From the NCBI GenBank assembly GCA_009780915.1, contig WQZD01000016.1, forward strand, positions 1 through 64,000: a stretch of DNA of 64,000 nucleotides. The letters are read 5' to 3'. The notes below the pieces were generated by a model. That model ran no database searches. It saw nothing but the letters and a program-made list of their open reading frames with translations, and was not told the DNA's origin. Numbering within the stretch: the stretch's first letter is position 1; each line of letters starts with the position of its first letter. Of this stretch, positions 57,331 through 64,000 are shown piece by piece. Position numbers and translations under genes: made by a program. Source of the stretch: Propionibacteriaceae bacterium (GTDB lineage: Bacteria > Actinomycetota > Actinomycetes > Propionibacteriales > Propionibacteriaceae).

Positions 57331-58635
57331 TCAAGCCGCCTTGACGGCCGCTTGCATCTGGGCCACCGCGCCGGCGGGGTCCACGCTGCCTGTCAGGAGG
57401 GCGACGACGGCCTCGTTGACCGAGTTGCCGACGTCCTGGCCGAGGCTGGTGTCGAACCACAGCACGACGTACTTGGCCTGGGTCAGAGCGGTGACCGCCC
57501 CCTGCAGAGCCGGATCGGTCACGACGGACATCGCCTGGGTGTTGGCCGGGATGGTGGTGTACGCCGTGGCGTAGTCCTCGGAGTACTTCTGCTGTCCGAT
57601 GAAGTTCAGGAAGTCGGTGCAAGCCGGCTCCGGCGCCTTGGCCGAGCAGGAGTACCCGTCGGAACCTGCCATCATCGCGGACTGATCGCCCTGGCCGCCG
57701 GAGATCGACGGGAAGGTGAAGAAGCGCAGGCTGGGCAGAGGGTTCTTGTCGGGTGTGAGGTCGCCCACCACGCCCGGCTCCCATGCGCCCATCAGCTCCA
57801 TGGCAGCTTGCCCGTTGGCCAGCAGGCCGGCCGACGACCCGGCGCCCTGCTGGGCGAGGGTGGTCAGGAAGCCGTCGTTCCAGGGGCTGGTGGCGTTGAA
57901 GGTCGCCAGATCCTGGAAGGCCTTGAGCCAGCAGGGATCGTCGAGCTTCTTGTCGTTGGTCATGTTCTCGATCACCGACTGCGAGCATTCCCGCAGGGCG
58001 AACTGGTAGTACCAGTGAGCCGCAGGCCACGCGTCATGGGCGCCGACCGAGATCGGGGCGACTTGGATGCCCTTCAGCTTGGTGACGGCGTCGTTCAGAC
58101 CGGCCATATCGGTGGGGTTGGTGGTGATCCCGGCCTTGGTGAACAGATCCTGGTTGTACCAGAAGCCCTCGGGCGTCAGCGACATCGGCATGGCGTAGAT
58201 CTTCCCGTCGATGGTGGCCGTCCCGAAGGAGACGCCCATGGCCGTCTTGACGTCGGCGTTGATCGAGTTCGTGATGTCCAACACCTGGTTGGCGGCGATC
58301 ATGTCGGCCAGTTTCCCGCCCCCGCGTTGCAGGAAGATGTCCGGGGTCGTGTTGGCCTGCATGGCTGCTTGCAGCTTGCCGTCGAATTCCTCGTTCTGGA
58401 CGACTTGGACCGTGACTTGGACATTGGTGTACTTGGCTTCGAAGTCGCGTACGACCTCCTGCCAGTACACCTGGGACTTGTCCCCCGTACCGTTATGCCA
58501 CAAGGTCAAACTGACCGGGCCCCCTGTGTTCGTGGTGTTGGTGTTGGCGTTGTTGTTGCTTGCACATCCAGCGAGAACAAGGCTGGTGGCGGCTGCGATA
58601 GCAAGTGCAGTGGCGAATCTCCTCGCGCGCTTCAT
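57331..58635 (-). CDS. sugar ABC transporter substrate-binding lipoprotein
   Basis: The 434-residue product is the extracellular binding protein of the CUT1 importer. It has a lipoprotein signal with lipobox LAGC (MKRARRFATALAIAAATSLVLAGC), an Asn/Thr linker, and a type 1 solute-binding fold (VSLTLWHNGTGDKSQVYWQEVVRDFEAKYTNVQV pattern, then IYAMPMSLTPEGFWYNQDLFTKAGI). The family binds oligosaccharides; the sugar is not predictable, but the nearby rhamnosidase-like enzyme makes a rhamnose-containing or plant-derived glycan a reasonable guess. It is the first gene of the transporter operon. Confidence 0.92.
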   Translation of the reverse strand: MKRARRFATALAIAAATSLVLAGCASNNNANTNTTNTGGPVSLTLWHNGTGDKSQVYWQEVVRDFEAKYTNVQVTVQVVQNEEFDGKLQAAMQANTTPDIFLQRGGGKLADMIAANQVLDITNSINADVKTAMGVSFGTATIDGKIYAMPMSLTPEGFWYNQDLFTKAGITTNPTDMAGLNDAVTKLKGIQVAPISVGAHDAWPAAHWYYQFALRECSQSVIENMTNDKKLDDPCWLKAFQDLATFNATSPWNDGFLTTLAQQGAGSSAGLLANGQAAMELMGAWEPGVVGDLTPDKNPLPSLRFFTFPSISGGQGDQSAMMAGSDGYSCSAKAPEPACTDFLNFIGQQKYSEDYATAYTTIPANTQAMSVVTDPALQGAVTALTQAKYVVLWFDTSLGQDVGNSVNEAVVALLTGSVDPAGAVAQMQAAVKAA

Positions 58636-58734
58636 GCTTCTCCTCCTCGAGTTATGAATGATGGGGAAGCTGTAGACAAATCTGAAGCTTCCTTTAAATG
58701 AATCATAATCTCCCCGTGTTATCTTTCCAGCAAG

Positions 58735-58749
58735 AAATGGTAACGATTT
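58735..58749. promoter_or_regulatory. possible LacI-type operator of the sugar transporter
   Basis: AAATGGTAACGATTT is a pseudo-palindrome (AAAT-N-GT-N-AC-N-ATTT) about 100 bp ahead of the binding-protein start. It differs from the operator at 53444, so the two genes need not share a regulator. Confidence 0.4.
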
Positions 58750-58821
58750 AGATACGGCGGAAACTTTCGCGATCGGGGGGAAATGTACGCCCGTGTGGGG
58801 GTGCGGTACGGTGGACGGGCC

Positions 58822-59775
58822 TCAGGCCAGGATCACGGTCCGTGCGACCATCCCGGCGAGGACGGCCACCACGAGGACGCCCACCAGGATCCACTGGTTC
58901 CGTGTCCGGGAGGGGGACTGGGGCACGAAGGCCCAGACGCAGGCGAGCAGGGCGCCGCCGACGAGACCACCGAGGTGGGCCTGCCACGAGATGGAGGCGC
59001 CGCCCATGAAGGTGATCATGACGTTCAGGGCTAGCCACATCAGGAGTTGCTTCACGTCCATCCTCTGACGCCACAGGATCAACAGCAGCGCGCCCATCAG
59101 GCCGAAGAGGGACCCCGATCCGCCGTACGACAGGGAGTAGACGGGGCTGAGCCAGTACACGAACAGCGACCCGACGAGTCCGGCGACCAGGTACGTCGCC
59201 AGGAAGCGCCTACGTCCCAGGAACGACTCCAGCGCGGGGCCGAGGAACCACAGGGTCAAGCAGTTCAACCCGATGTGCATGATGTTGACATGGGTGAAGA
59301 TCGACGTGAAGATCTGCCACCAGGCGCCGTCCGCCACGCCGGGCACCCAGGCGCTGCCGCTGATGGCACGGCACGTGGCCGCATCGACGCCGACCCAGTA
59401 CTGGTTCGGGCTATCGGCCGCGACGCACATCCCCTGCGGGAGCAGTCCCAGGAACTGGACCACACGCGTCTGGATCCCGAGGAACCCCGCGACCTGGATG
59501 GCGCCCCACACCACCGCGTTGATCACGATCAGCACGATCGAGGTGTGGCGCGCGTTGGAGCTCATCTGTCCGCCGAAGACGCCCTGATTCTGGCGGGTCG
59601 CGCGGGTGTGGGCGCGTACACAGTCCACGCACTGGAAACCGACCGGCGCCGGGACCATGCATTCCCCGCAAATAGGCCGCCCGCACCGGCGACACGTGAT
59701 GGAGGTCGGGCGGTCGGGATGGCGGTAGCACGTCGGAGCAGGGGCGTCATTCACGCGCTCCAGTCTACGTGACAT
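58822..59775 (-). CDS. rhomboid family intramembrane serine protease
   Basis: Rhomboids cut substrates within the membrane. The 317-residue product has an N-terminal zinc-ribbon/B-box-like segment with paired cysteines (CYRHPDRPTSITCRRCGRPICGECM and CVDC), common in actinobacterial rhomboids. Six or seven membrane helices follow. The catalytic dyad is intact: Ser in GGSGSLFG (about residue 215) and His in SWQAHLGGLVGG (about 266). The conserved HVNIMHIGLN segment of helix 2 is also present. The gene stands alone, divergent from alr. Substrates are not evident. Confidence 0.9.
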   Translation of the reverse strand: MSRRLERVNDAPAPTCYRHPDRPTSITCRRCGRPICGECMVPAPVGFQCVDCVRAHTRATRQNQGVFGGQMSSNARHTSIVLIVINAVVWGAIQVAGFLGIQTRVVQFLGLLPQGMCVAADSPNQYWVGVDAATCRAISGSAWVPGVADGAWWQIFTSIFTHVNIMHIGLNCLTLWFLGPALESFLGRRRFLATYLVAGLVGSLFVYWLSPVYSLSYGGSGSLFGLMGALLLILWRQRMDVKQLLMWLALNVMITFMGGASISWQAHLGGLVGGALLACVWAFVPQSPSRTRNQWILVGVLVVAVLAGMVARTVILA

Positions 59776-59860
59776 CGCCCCCTCGCCTGATGGATCCCCG
59801 CCAAGGGGGAAGGGGGGTTATCGTAGAATGGTCTCCGTCGAGCGAATGGCAGGAAGTGGA

Positions 59861-61009
59861 ATGGACGGGTACGAGACCTACGCACAGGTCGACCTCAGCA
59901 TCCTCGAACGCAACCTCGACGCCATCCGCTCCCTGGTGGAGTTCCGCAAGATCCTCCTCCCCGTCAAGGCGAACGCGTACGGCCACGGGCTGGCGCGCAG
60001 TGTGGGTACGGGCCCGCTGGTCGCTCCCCTCGCACAGGCGCTCGAGGACCGCCACCTGGTGGACTGGCTCGGCGTGGCCACGGTCGATGAGGGGGTCGCC
60101 CTGCGTGCCGCCGGGATCACCTTGCCCATCCTGAAACTCTCCCCGGCCCAGAACCACGAGGTTTCCAGGGCCATCGACGCGGGGATCACGCTCACCGTCG
60201 CCGATCCCGTCACCATCTGGGCCGCCGGCGCCGCCGCCGAGGCACTCGGAATCGGGGCCGAGGTCCACCTCAAGATCGACACGGGGATGCGCCGCACGGG
60301 GTGCCAGCCTCACCTGGCCCCACGCATGGCCGAGTTGGTCGAGGAGTCGCCGTACCTGCGCCTGCAGGGGGTGTACACCCATTTCGCCGTCTCGGAGAAC
60401 CCCGAGGAGGACGACTTCACCTTCCGCCAGCTCGCGCAGTTCCGCGAGGCGGTGGCCGGGATCGAGGACACGTTGGGACGTGGGATCGACCTCGTCCACG
60501 CCGCCAACTCTGGGGCGGTCGAGCGCCACCCGGACTCGTGGTTCGACATGGTCCGGCCCGGGATCCTGGCGTACGGGTACCCCCAGTCCCACCCCTCGCC
60601 GATCACCGTCGAGCCCGTGTTATCCCTTCTCAGCCACGTCTCCTTCGTCAAGACAGTGCGGGCCGGCGAGACCGTCAGCTACGGACGTACCTGGGTCGCG
60701 CCGCGCGACACCCGTGTGGCGACAGTCCCCGTGGGGTACGGGGACGGGTACTCTCGGCTCCTCTCCAACCGCAGCGACGTCCTCATCCAGGGCGTGCGCT
60801 ATCCCCAGGTCGGGGCGGTGTGCATGGACCAGTTGATGGTCGACCTCGGACCCGACTCCCCCGTCGGGGTGGGCGAGCAGGTGACCCTGATCGGTCGCGA
60901 CGGCAGCGAGTCGATCAGCGCCGCCGACCTCGGCGCCTGGATGGGCACCATCAGCTACGAGGTCCTCTGCGGCGTCGCCGACCGGGTCACCCGGGTGTAT
61001 ATCGGCTGA
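59861..61009 (+). CDS. alr: alanine racemase
   Basis: This pyridoxal-phosphate enzyme makes D-alanine for peptidoglycan. The 382-residue product carries the PLP lysine in VKANAYGHG (Lys36), the catalytic Tyr in VSYGRTW (about residue 278), and the phosphate-loop region VPVGYGDGYSR. I start at the ATG at 59861, where AGGAAG lies six bases ahead; upstream ATGs at 59828 and 59846 fall on or near the -10 box TAGAAT (59824-59829). The gene is normal in length and divergent from the rhomboid gene. Confidence 0.94.
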   Translation: MDGYETYAQVDLSILERNLDAIRSLVEFRKILLPVKANAYGHGLARSVGTGPLVAPLAQALEDRHLVDWLGVATVDEGVALRAAGITLPILKLSPAQNHEVSRAIDAGITLTVADPVTIWAAGAAAEALGIGAEVHLKIDTGMRRTGCQPHLAPRMAELVEESPYLRLQGVYTHFAVSENPEEDDFTFRQLAQFREAVAGIEDTLGRGIDLVHAANSGAVERHPDSWFDMVRPGILAYGYPQSHPSPITVEPVLSLLSHVSFVKTVRAGETVSYGRTWVAPRDTRVATVPVGYGDGYSRLLSNRSDVLIQGVRYPQVGAVCMDQLMVDLGPDSPVGVGEQVTLIGRDGSESISAADLGAWMGTISYEVLCGVADRVTRVYIG

Positions 61010-61035
61010 GGTGCGGGGACGTCGGGGCACGTCGG

Positions 61036-62046
61036 TCAGTCGGGGTCTGACCATCCGGCGATGGCGGTGCGGATCACGTCGGCGACGGCGTCCATGAAGG
61101 TGGGGTCGTCGTTGAGGCAGGGGATCCGGACGAACCTCCCCTGGTCGGAACTAGTTTCAGCGTACTTCTCCCGGTTGAGGATGCCGATCTCCTCCAGGGT
61201 CTCCAGGCAGTCGGCGGCGAATCCGGGACACGCGACATCGACGCGCTTCACACCCTCGCGGCCCAGCTGGGCGACCGTGTCGATGGTGGCTGGGGTCAGC
61301 CACTCGGCCGGGCCGAACTTCGACTGGTAGGTCATCCGACAAGTAGTTTCATTCAACCCCAGTCGGGCGCGCAGTGCGTGGGTGGTCTCCTCGCATTCGC
61401 GTGGGTACGGGTCGCCGGCGTCGGCCATGGACACCGGGATCCCGTGGTACGACAGCAGGAGCACATCGCCATTGTCGAAGTCGGGGCGTCCTTCTTCCTC
61501 CCACGTGGTCTCGATGCGTCGGGCCAGCGCCTCGATGTACAGCGGGTGGCTGGGGAAGGAGCGTACGAACCGCAACTCCATCTGGTCCCGCGAGGAGAGC
61601 ATGTGCCGGGCCACGGCGTCGTACACACTGCCGACGGTGGTCTGGGAGTACTGGGGGTACGCCGGCGCCACGAGCACCTTGCGCACCCCGTCGGCGTACA
61701 GCCGATCCAAGACGGACGCGACGGAGGGTTGCCCGTACCTCATCGCCCAGGCCACCTCGACGTCGGCGTGCTCCTGGCTGATCAGGTCGGATAGCGCCGC
61801 GGCTTGGGCCCGGGTGTGGACGAGCAGCGCCGAGCCCTCGTCCAGCCACACGCTGGCGTACTTGCTCGCGGAGGCTTTGGCGCGGCGAGGCAGGATGAAC
61901 AGTTCGAGGATCGCGCGCCACATGATCGGGTTCATCTCGACGATGCGGCGATCGGTCAGGAACTCTCGCAGATATCGACGTACGTCTGTGGGCGTGGCGG
62001 AATCCGGGGTGCCCAGGGCCACCCACACAATGGCGGTGTCAGGCAC
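61036..62046 (-). CDS. hemH: ferrochelatase
   Basis: Ferrochelatase inserts iron into a porphyrin. The 336-residue product begins WVALGTPDSATPTDVRRYLREF and carries the catalytic His in LLLSYHGIP (about residue 200) and CPGFAADCLETLEEI near 275-289. The latter phrase is typical of Gram-negative, protoporphyrin-using HemH, not of the coproporphyrin ferrochelatases (CpfC) usual in actinobacteria, so lateral transfer is suspected. The GTG start lies inside the end of the upstream small gene (8-base overlap). No other haem genes are in the window, so it may act on imported or salvaged porphyrin (inference). Confidence 0.9.
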   Translation of the reverse strand: MPDTAIVWVALGTPDSATPTDVRRYLREFLTDRRIVEMNPIMWRAILELFILPRRAKASASKYASVWLDEGSALLVHTRAQAAALSDLISQEHADVEVAWAMRYGQPSVASVLDRLYADGVRKVLVAPAYPQYSQTTVGSVYDAVARHMLSSRDQMELRFVRSFPSHPLYIEALARRIETTWEEEGRPDFDNGDVLLLSYHGIPVSMADAGDPYPRECEETTHALRARLGLNETTCRMTYQSKFGPAEWLTPATIDTVAQLGREGVKRVDVACPGFAADCLETLEEIGILNREKYAETSSDQGRFVRIPCLNDDPTFMDAVADVIRTAIAGWSDPD

Positions 62047-62326
62047 TGGCCGCTGCCGAGTCCTGGTCGGCGATGTCGCCCAGGCGTTGTTTGAAGGTGC
62101 GCTTGGGCAGTCCCAGCCCGAATCCGATCCCGAAACCGCCGAGCAGGGCGCCCACCGCGGCGAGGACGATCCACCACCGAGGATTGCTCGTGACGGCCAT
62201 GTTCGCCGCGTTCGCCGTGGTCGCGAGGTGGTTGACCTGGATGATGTCCCAGACCAGCAAAGCGATGGTCGCGACGACGAGCACGACGCCCACCGCGATC
62301 AGCAGCACTTTGAGAAACTTGAGCAT
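62039..62326 (-). CDS. small two-helix membrane protein
   Basis: The 95-residue product has two hydrophobic segments (residues about 5-28, FLKVLLIAVGVVLVVATIALLVW, and about 50-72, WWIVLAAVGALLGGFGIGFGLGL), then a charged tail (KRTFKQRLGDIADQD). I do not recognise a family. The ATG at 62326 has AAGGAG five bases upstream, so the gene looks genuinely expressed. Its end overlaps the hemH start by eight bases, which suggests the two are co-translated; a role near haem or iron handling is only guilt by association. Confidence 0.6.
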   Translation of the reverse strand: MLKFLKVLLIAVGVVLVVATIALLVWDIIQVNHLATTANAANMAVTSNPRWWIVLAAVGALLGGFGIGFGLGLPKRTFKQRLGDIADQDSAAASA

Positions 62327-62524
62327 GATGACTCCTTGATACGCATCCGACCGAGGTCGCCTGTCGCGCCTGGCCGCCGTGGTCGGCTTCCCTCGGGTTC
62401 CGACGAGCGGGTCCACGCCCCACGACGAGGGCGACGATTCCGTCAACACAACTCTAGCGGTTCCTGGTCGTGTCCACATCGTCGGCGTGTGGTGGATGGA
62501 GGTGACGCGCCCGGGGCGACCTCA

Positions 62525-64000
62525 CTACCCACCGTGCTGCGGAAATAGAGATTGCCACTGAGCGCCGAGTGACACCAAATGTCGACGCCACCCCCGGAAA
62601 TAGGGTGTAAAGCGCCTCCGCATCCGTAAGAATGTGTCACTCGACGCTTGGCGACAACCAGTACTGAGTTTTCGCGTAATGGACCGGCGTGGGACGGTGG
62701 GACTGAGCTCGGCGATCCTGGCATGGATTGCGTCGAGTGTGGCCGTGGACTTCGGACCGAGTGGGATCGGGCTCGACTGCTGGATTCGTTCCAGCTCGGC
62801 CACCATACGAATCAGGACGGCTAGTTCACTGAAGTCGGGTGTAGTCATGTACAGGTTGCCCTCCTTGACGGACGAGGGCGAAGTGGCAATGGTCAAGAAT
62901 CCATGCTGCAGCAACCAATCAAAACAGGGAAAAGTATCATATGTATTGGCGACGGCCGAGCGGACGCAACGACTCACCGATGACTGGCATTCGCTTCCAG
63001 TGAAGGGTCCCGGTGTCTCAGCGCACCAACGGATAATGTGCAGGAATCTACCACTGGCAAGCCCCGTATTCAGGATAGGGTGGACACTGCCCAGATCCCC
63101 GAGATCCTCTCGAGAGTACCGTTGAAGCGTCTCCCGGTTGCTCAGAAATGCCCGGTCGACGACTCGATACTTCGAGCTTTTCAGAGCAGGCACGATGACG
63201 AACTGTTCGGGAAGGGCGAATCGCAACATGGCCTGCCAGGAGCGGAGGCCCACACCGGAGGGCTTGGCCTTCGGGATGAGATAGGTCAGGGATGCGATCA
63301 CAGTGGGGAGGGGGAGTCCATTGGCGCCACGGGATGAGACTGCTTCCCCGAAGGGACCTTGAAAGAGCCTGGTCACTGCTGCGCAGTAGGCCCAGGGAGT
63401 GTTTTGATTGGTTACGTGATATGTGCGAGGTAGTGCCCTCACGTCGGGTGGTGCAGTGCCTATCGGGGTCTTCGGGTGGCTGGGTGCCTGCTTCGGTGGA
63501 AAGATCTGCGGGTCTTGTGGCTGGCACATGATCACACGATCGACCTGCTGCTCGTAGCCGGAGGGCAAGGGATAATGCTGTCGGAAGGCCACGATCACTG
63601 ACTTCCCCATGGCCTTGAGCCTGACTGCCAACGCGCGGAAGTCCTGATCGGAACTCATGATGACGAAGGTTCCGATATCCTCACGAGTAGACGCCATGCC
63701 AATGGCGTCGAGGTATATTTCGAAGTCGACAGCGTTCTTCTGTGCTTTGTTGCGCTGCAGCCTCCCATGGTCAATCACACTCTTCCTCGTGATTCCCAAG
63801 GTATCAAGGCACGTGGTGATATCTCCTGTACATAACTGGGCAGGCGTGCAGGCATACGAGGCTGCATGGACAATCGTCTTCTCTTCACCCAGCAGCGCGA
63901 AGGTCTTCGCGAAATCGATGGACCATCGATTGGCGTCGTACCCTCCCACGAGGTTCTCCAGGTCGATGAACACTGCGACCCGATCCTGCGCCCGGTCGAC
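62525..64000 (-). CDS. NYN domain protein, 5' end cut by the window
   Basis: The open frame continues through the right edge, so the start is outside the window; the first visible codon reads VDRAQDRVAVFIDLENL. The N-terminal part is an NYN (PIN-like ribonuclease) domain of the LabA/Marf1 type: FIDLENL, then FEIYLDAIGMA, and FVIMSSDQDF with the metal-binding acidic residues. The remaining 320 residues show no domain I can name; a stretch near LPTVIASLTYLIPKAKPSGVGLRSW may be an OST-HTH/LOTUS-like region. About 490 residues are visible. The start at 63973 (GTG) would cut into the first beta strand, so it is not used. Confidence 0.75.
   Translation of the reverse strand, partial: VDRAQDRVAVFIDLENLVGGYDANRWSIDFAKTFALLGEEKTIVHAASYACTPAQLCTGDITTCLDTLGITRKSVIDHGRLQRNKAQKNAVDFEIYLDAIGMASTREDIGTFVIMSSDQDFRALAVRLKAMGKSVIVAFRQHYPLPSGYEQQVDRVIMCQPQDPQIFPPKQAPSHPKTPIGTAPPDVRALPRTYHVTNQNTPWAYCAAVTRLFQGPFGEAVSSRGANGLPLPTVIASLTYLIPKAKPSGVGLRSWQAMLRFALPEQFVIVPALKSSKYRVVDRAFLSNRETLQRYSREDLGDLGSVHPILNTGLASGRFLHIIRWCAETPGPFTGSECQSSVSRCVRSAVANTYDTFPCFDWLLQHGFLTIATSPSSVKEGNLYMTTPDFSELAVLIRMVAELERIQQSSPIPLGPKSTATLDAIHARIAELSPTVPRRSITRKLSTGCRQASSDTFLRMRRRFTPYFRGWRRHLVSLGAQWQSLFPQHGG

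Noticed and set aside
1..64000. tRNA, rRNA or other stable RNA genes
   Set aside because: I looked for TpsiC-like and anticodon-arm patterns in the gaps and found nothing convincing. A covariance-model scan would be decisive.

Overview
This 64 kb window is high-GC DNA from an actinobacterium and contains the chromosomal replication origin. The core run dciA-recF-dnaN-oriC-dnaA-rpmH-rnpA-yidD-yidC-jag-rsmG-parA-parB has the order seen around actinobacterial origins. TANNNT -10 boxes sit about six bases before several start codons, as in leaderless actinobacterial genes. A [FeFe]-hydrogenase fusion protein, a surface pilus, a rhamnosidase-like enzyme and a sugar importer suggest a fermentative, anaerobic or facultative, host- or polymer-associated organism. 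I cannot name the genus. No tRNA, rRNA, CRISPR array or intact insertion sequence was recognised.

Layout. 1-4.8 kb: a DUF4143-type ATPase, a Fic AMP-transferase behind palindromic operators, an unrecognised secreted protein, and an NAD(P)H oxidoreductase divergent from a MarR regulator. 5.2-16.3 kb: one leftward operon for a covalent pilus, made of a beta-helix adhesin, a signal-peptidase-like protein that has lost its Ser-Lys dyad (SipA-like), five FctA-like pilins and a class-B sortase. 16.5-19 kb: NAD(P)HX epimerase, an alpha/beta hydrolase and an alkyltransferase-like protein fused to a helix-turn-helix. 19-30 kb: the origin region, with DnaA boxes on both sides of dnaA, a parS-like site inside parA, and three kinds of non-coding repeat around rsmG-parAB. 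gyrB does not follow recF-dciA.

30-35 kb: a lipoprotein binding protein, a 1062-residue fusion of a GltD-like flavoprotein with an [FeFe]-hydrogenase, and an orphan protein. 35.5-41.4 kb: recQ, then the aspartate-pathway genes lysC, dapA and hom; lysC is preceded by a short cysteine-rich open reading frame that overlaps its start. 41.4-48.9 kb: a two-component pair split by a duplicated 30-bp repeat array, a tandem-fused 6-phosphofructokinase, a DUF2079 membrane protein, a CsoR/CstR-type repressor and a proline-rich membrane protein.

49-58.6 kb: a large anchored rhamnosidase-like protein (GH106-like) behind a perfect LacI-type operator, a Phd antitoxin with a broken doc-like toxin, a PIN/HTH toxin-antitoxin pair, and a CUT1-type sugar transporter without its own ATPase. 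The rhamnosidase and transporter probably work together on plant or host glycans. 58.8-64 kb: rhomboid protease, alanine racemase, a Gram-negative-style ferrochelatase with a small membrane protein, and a NYN-domain protein cut by the right edge.
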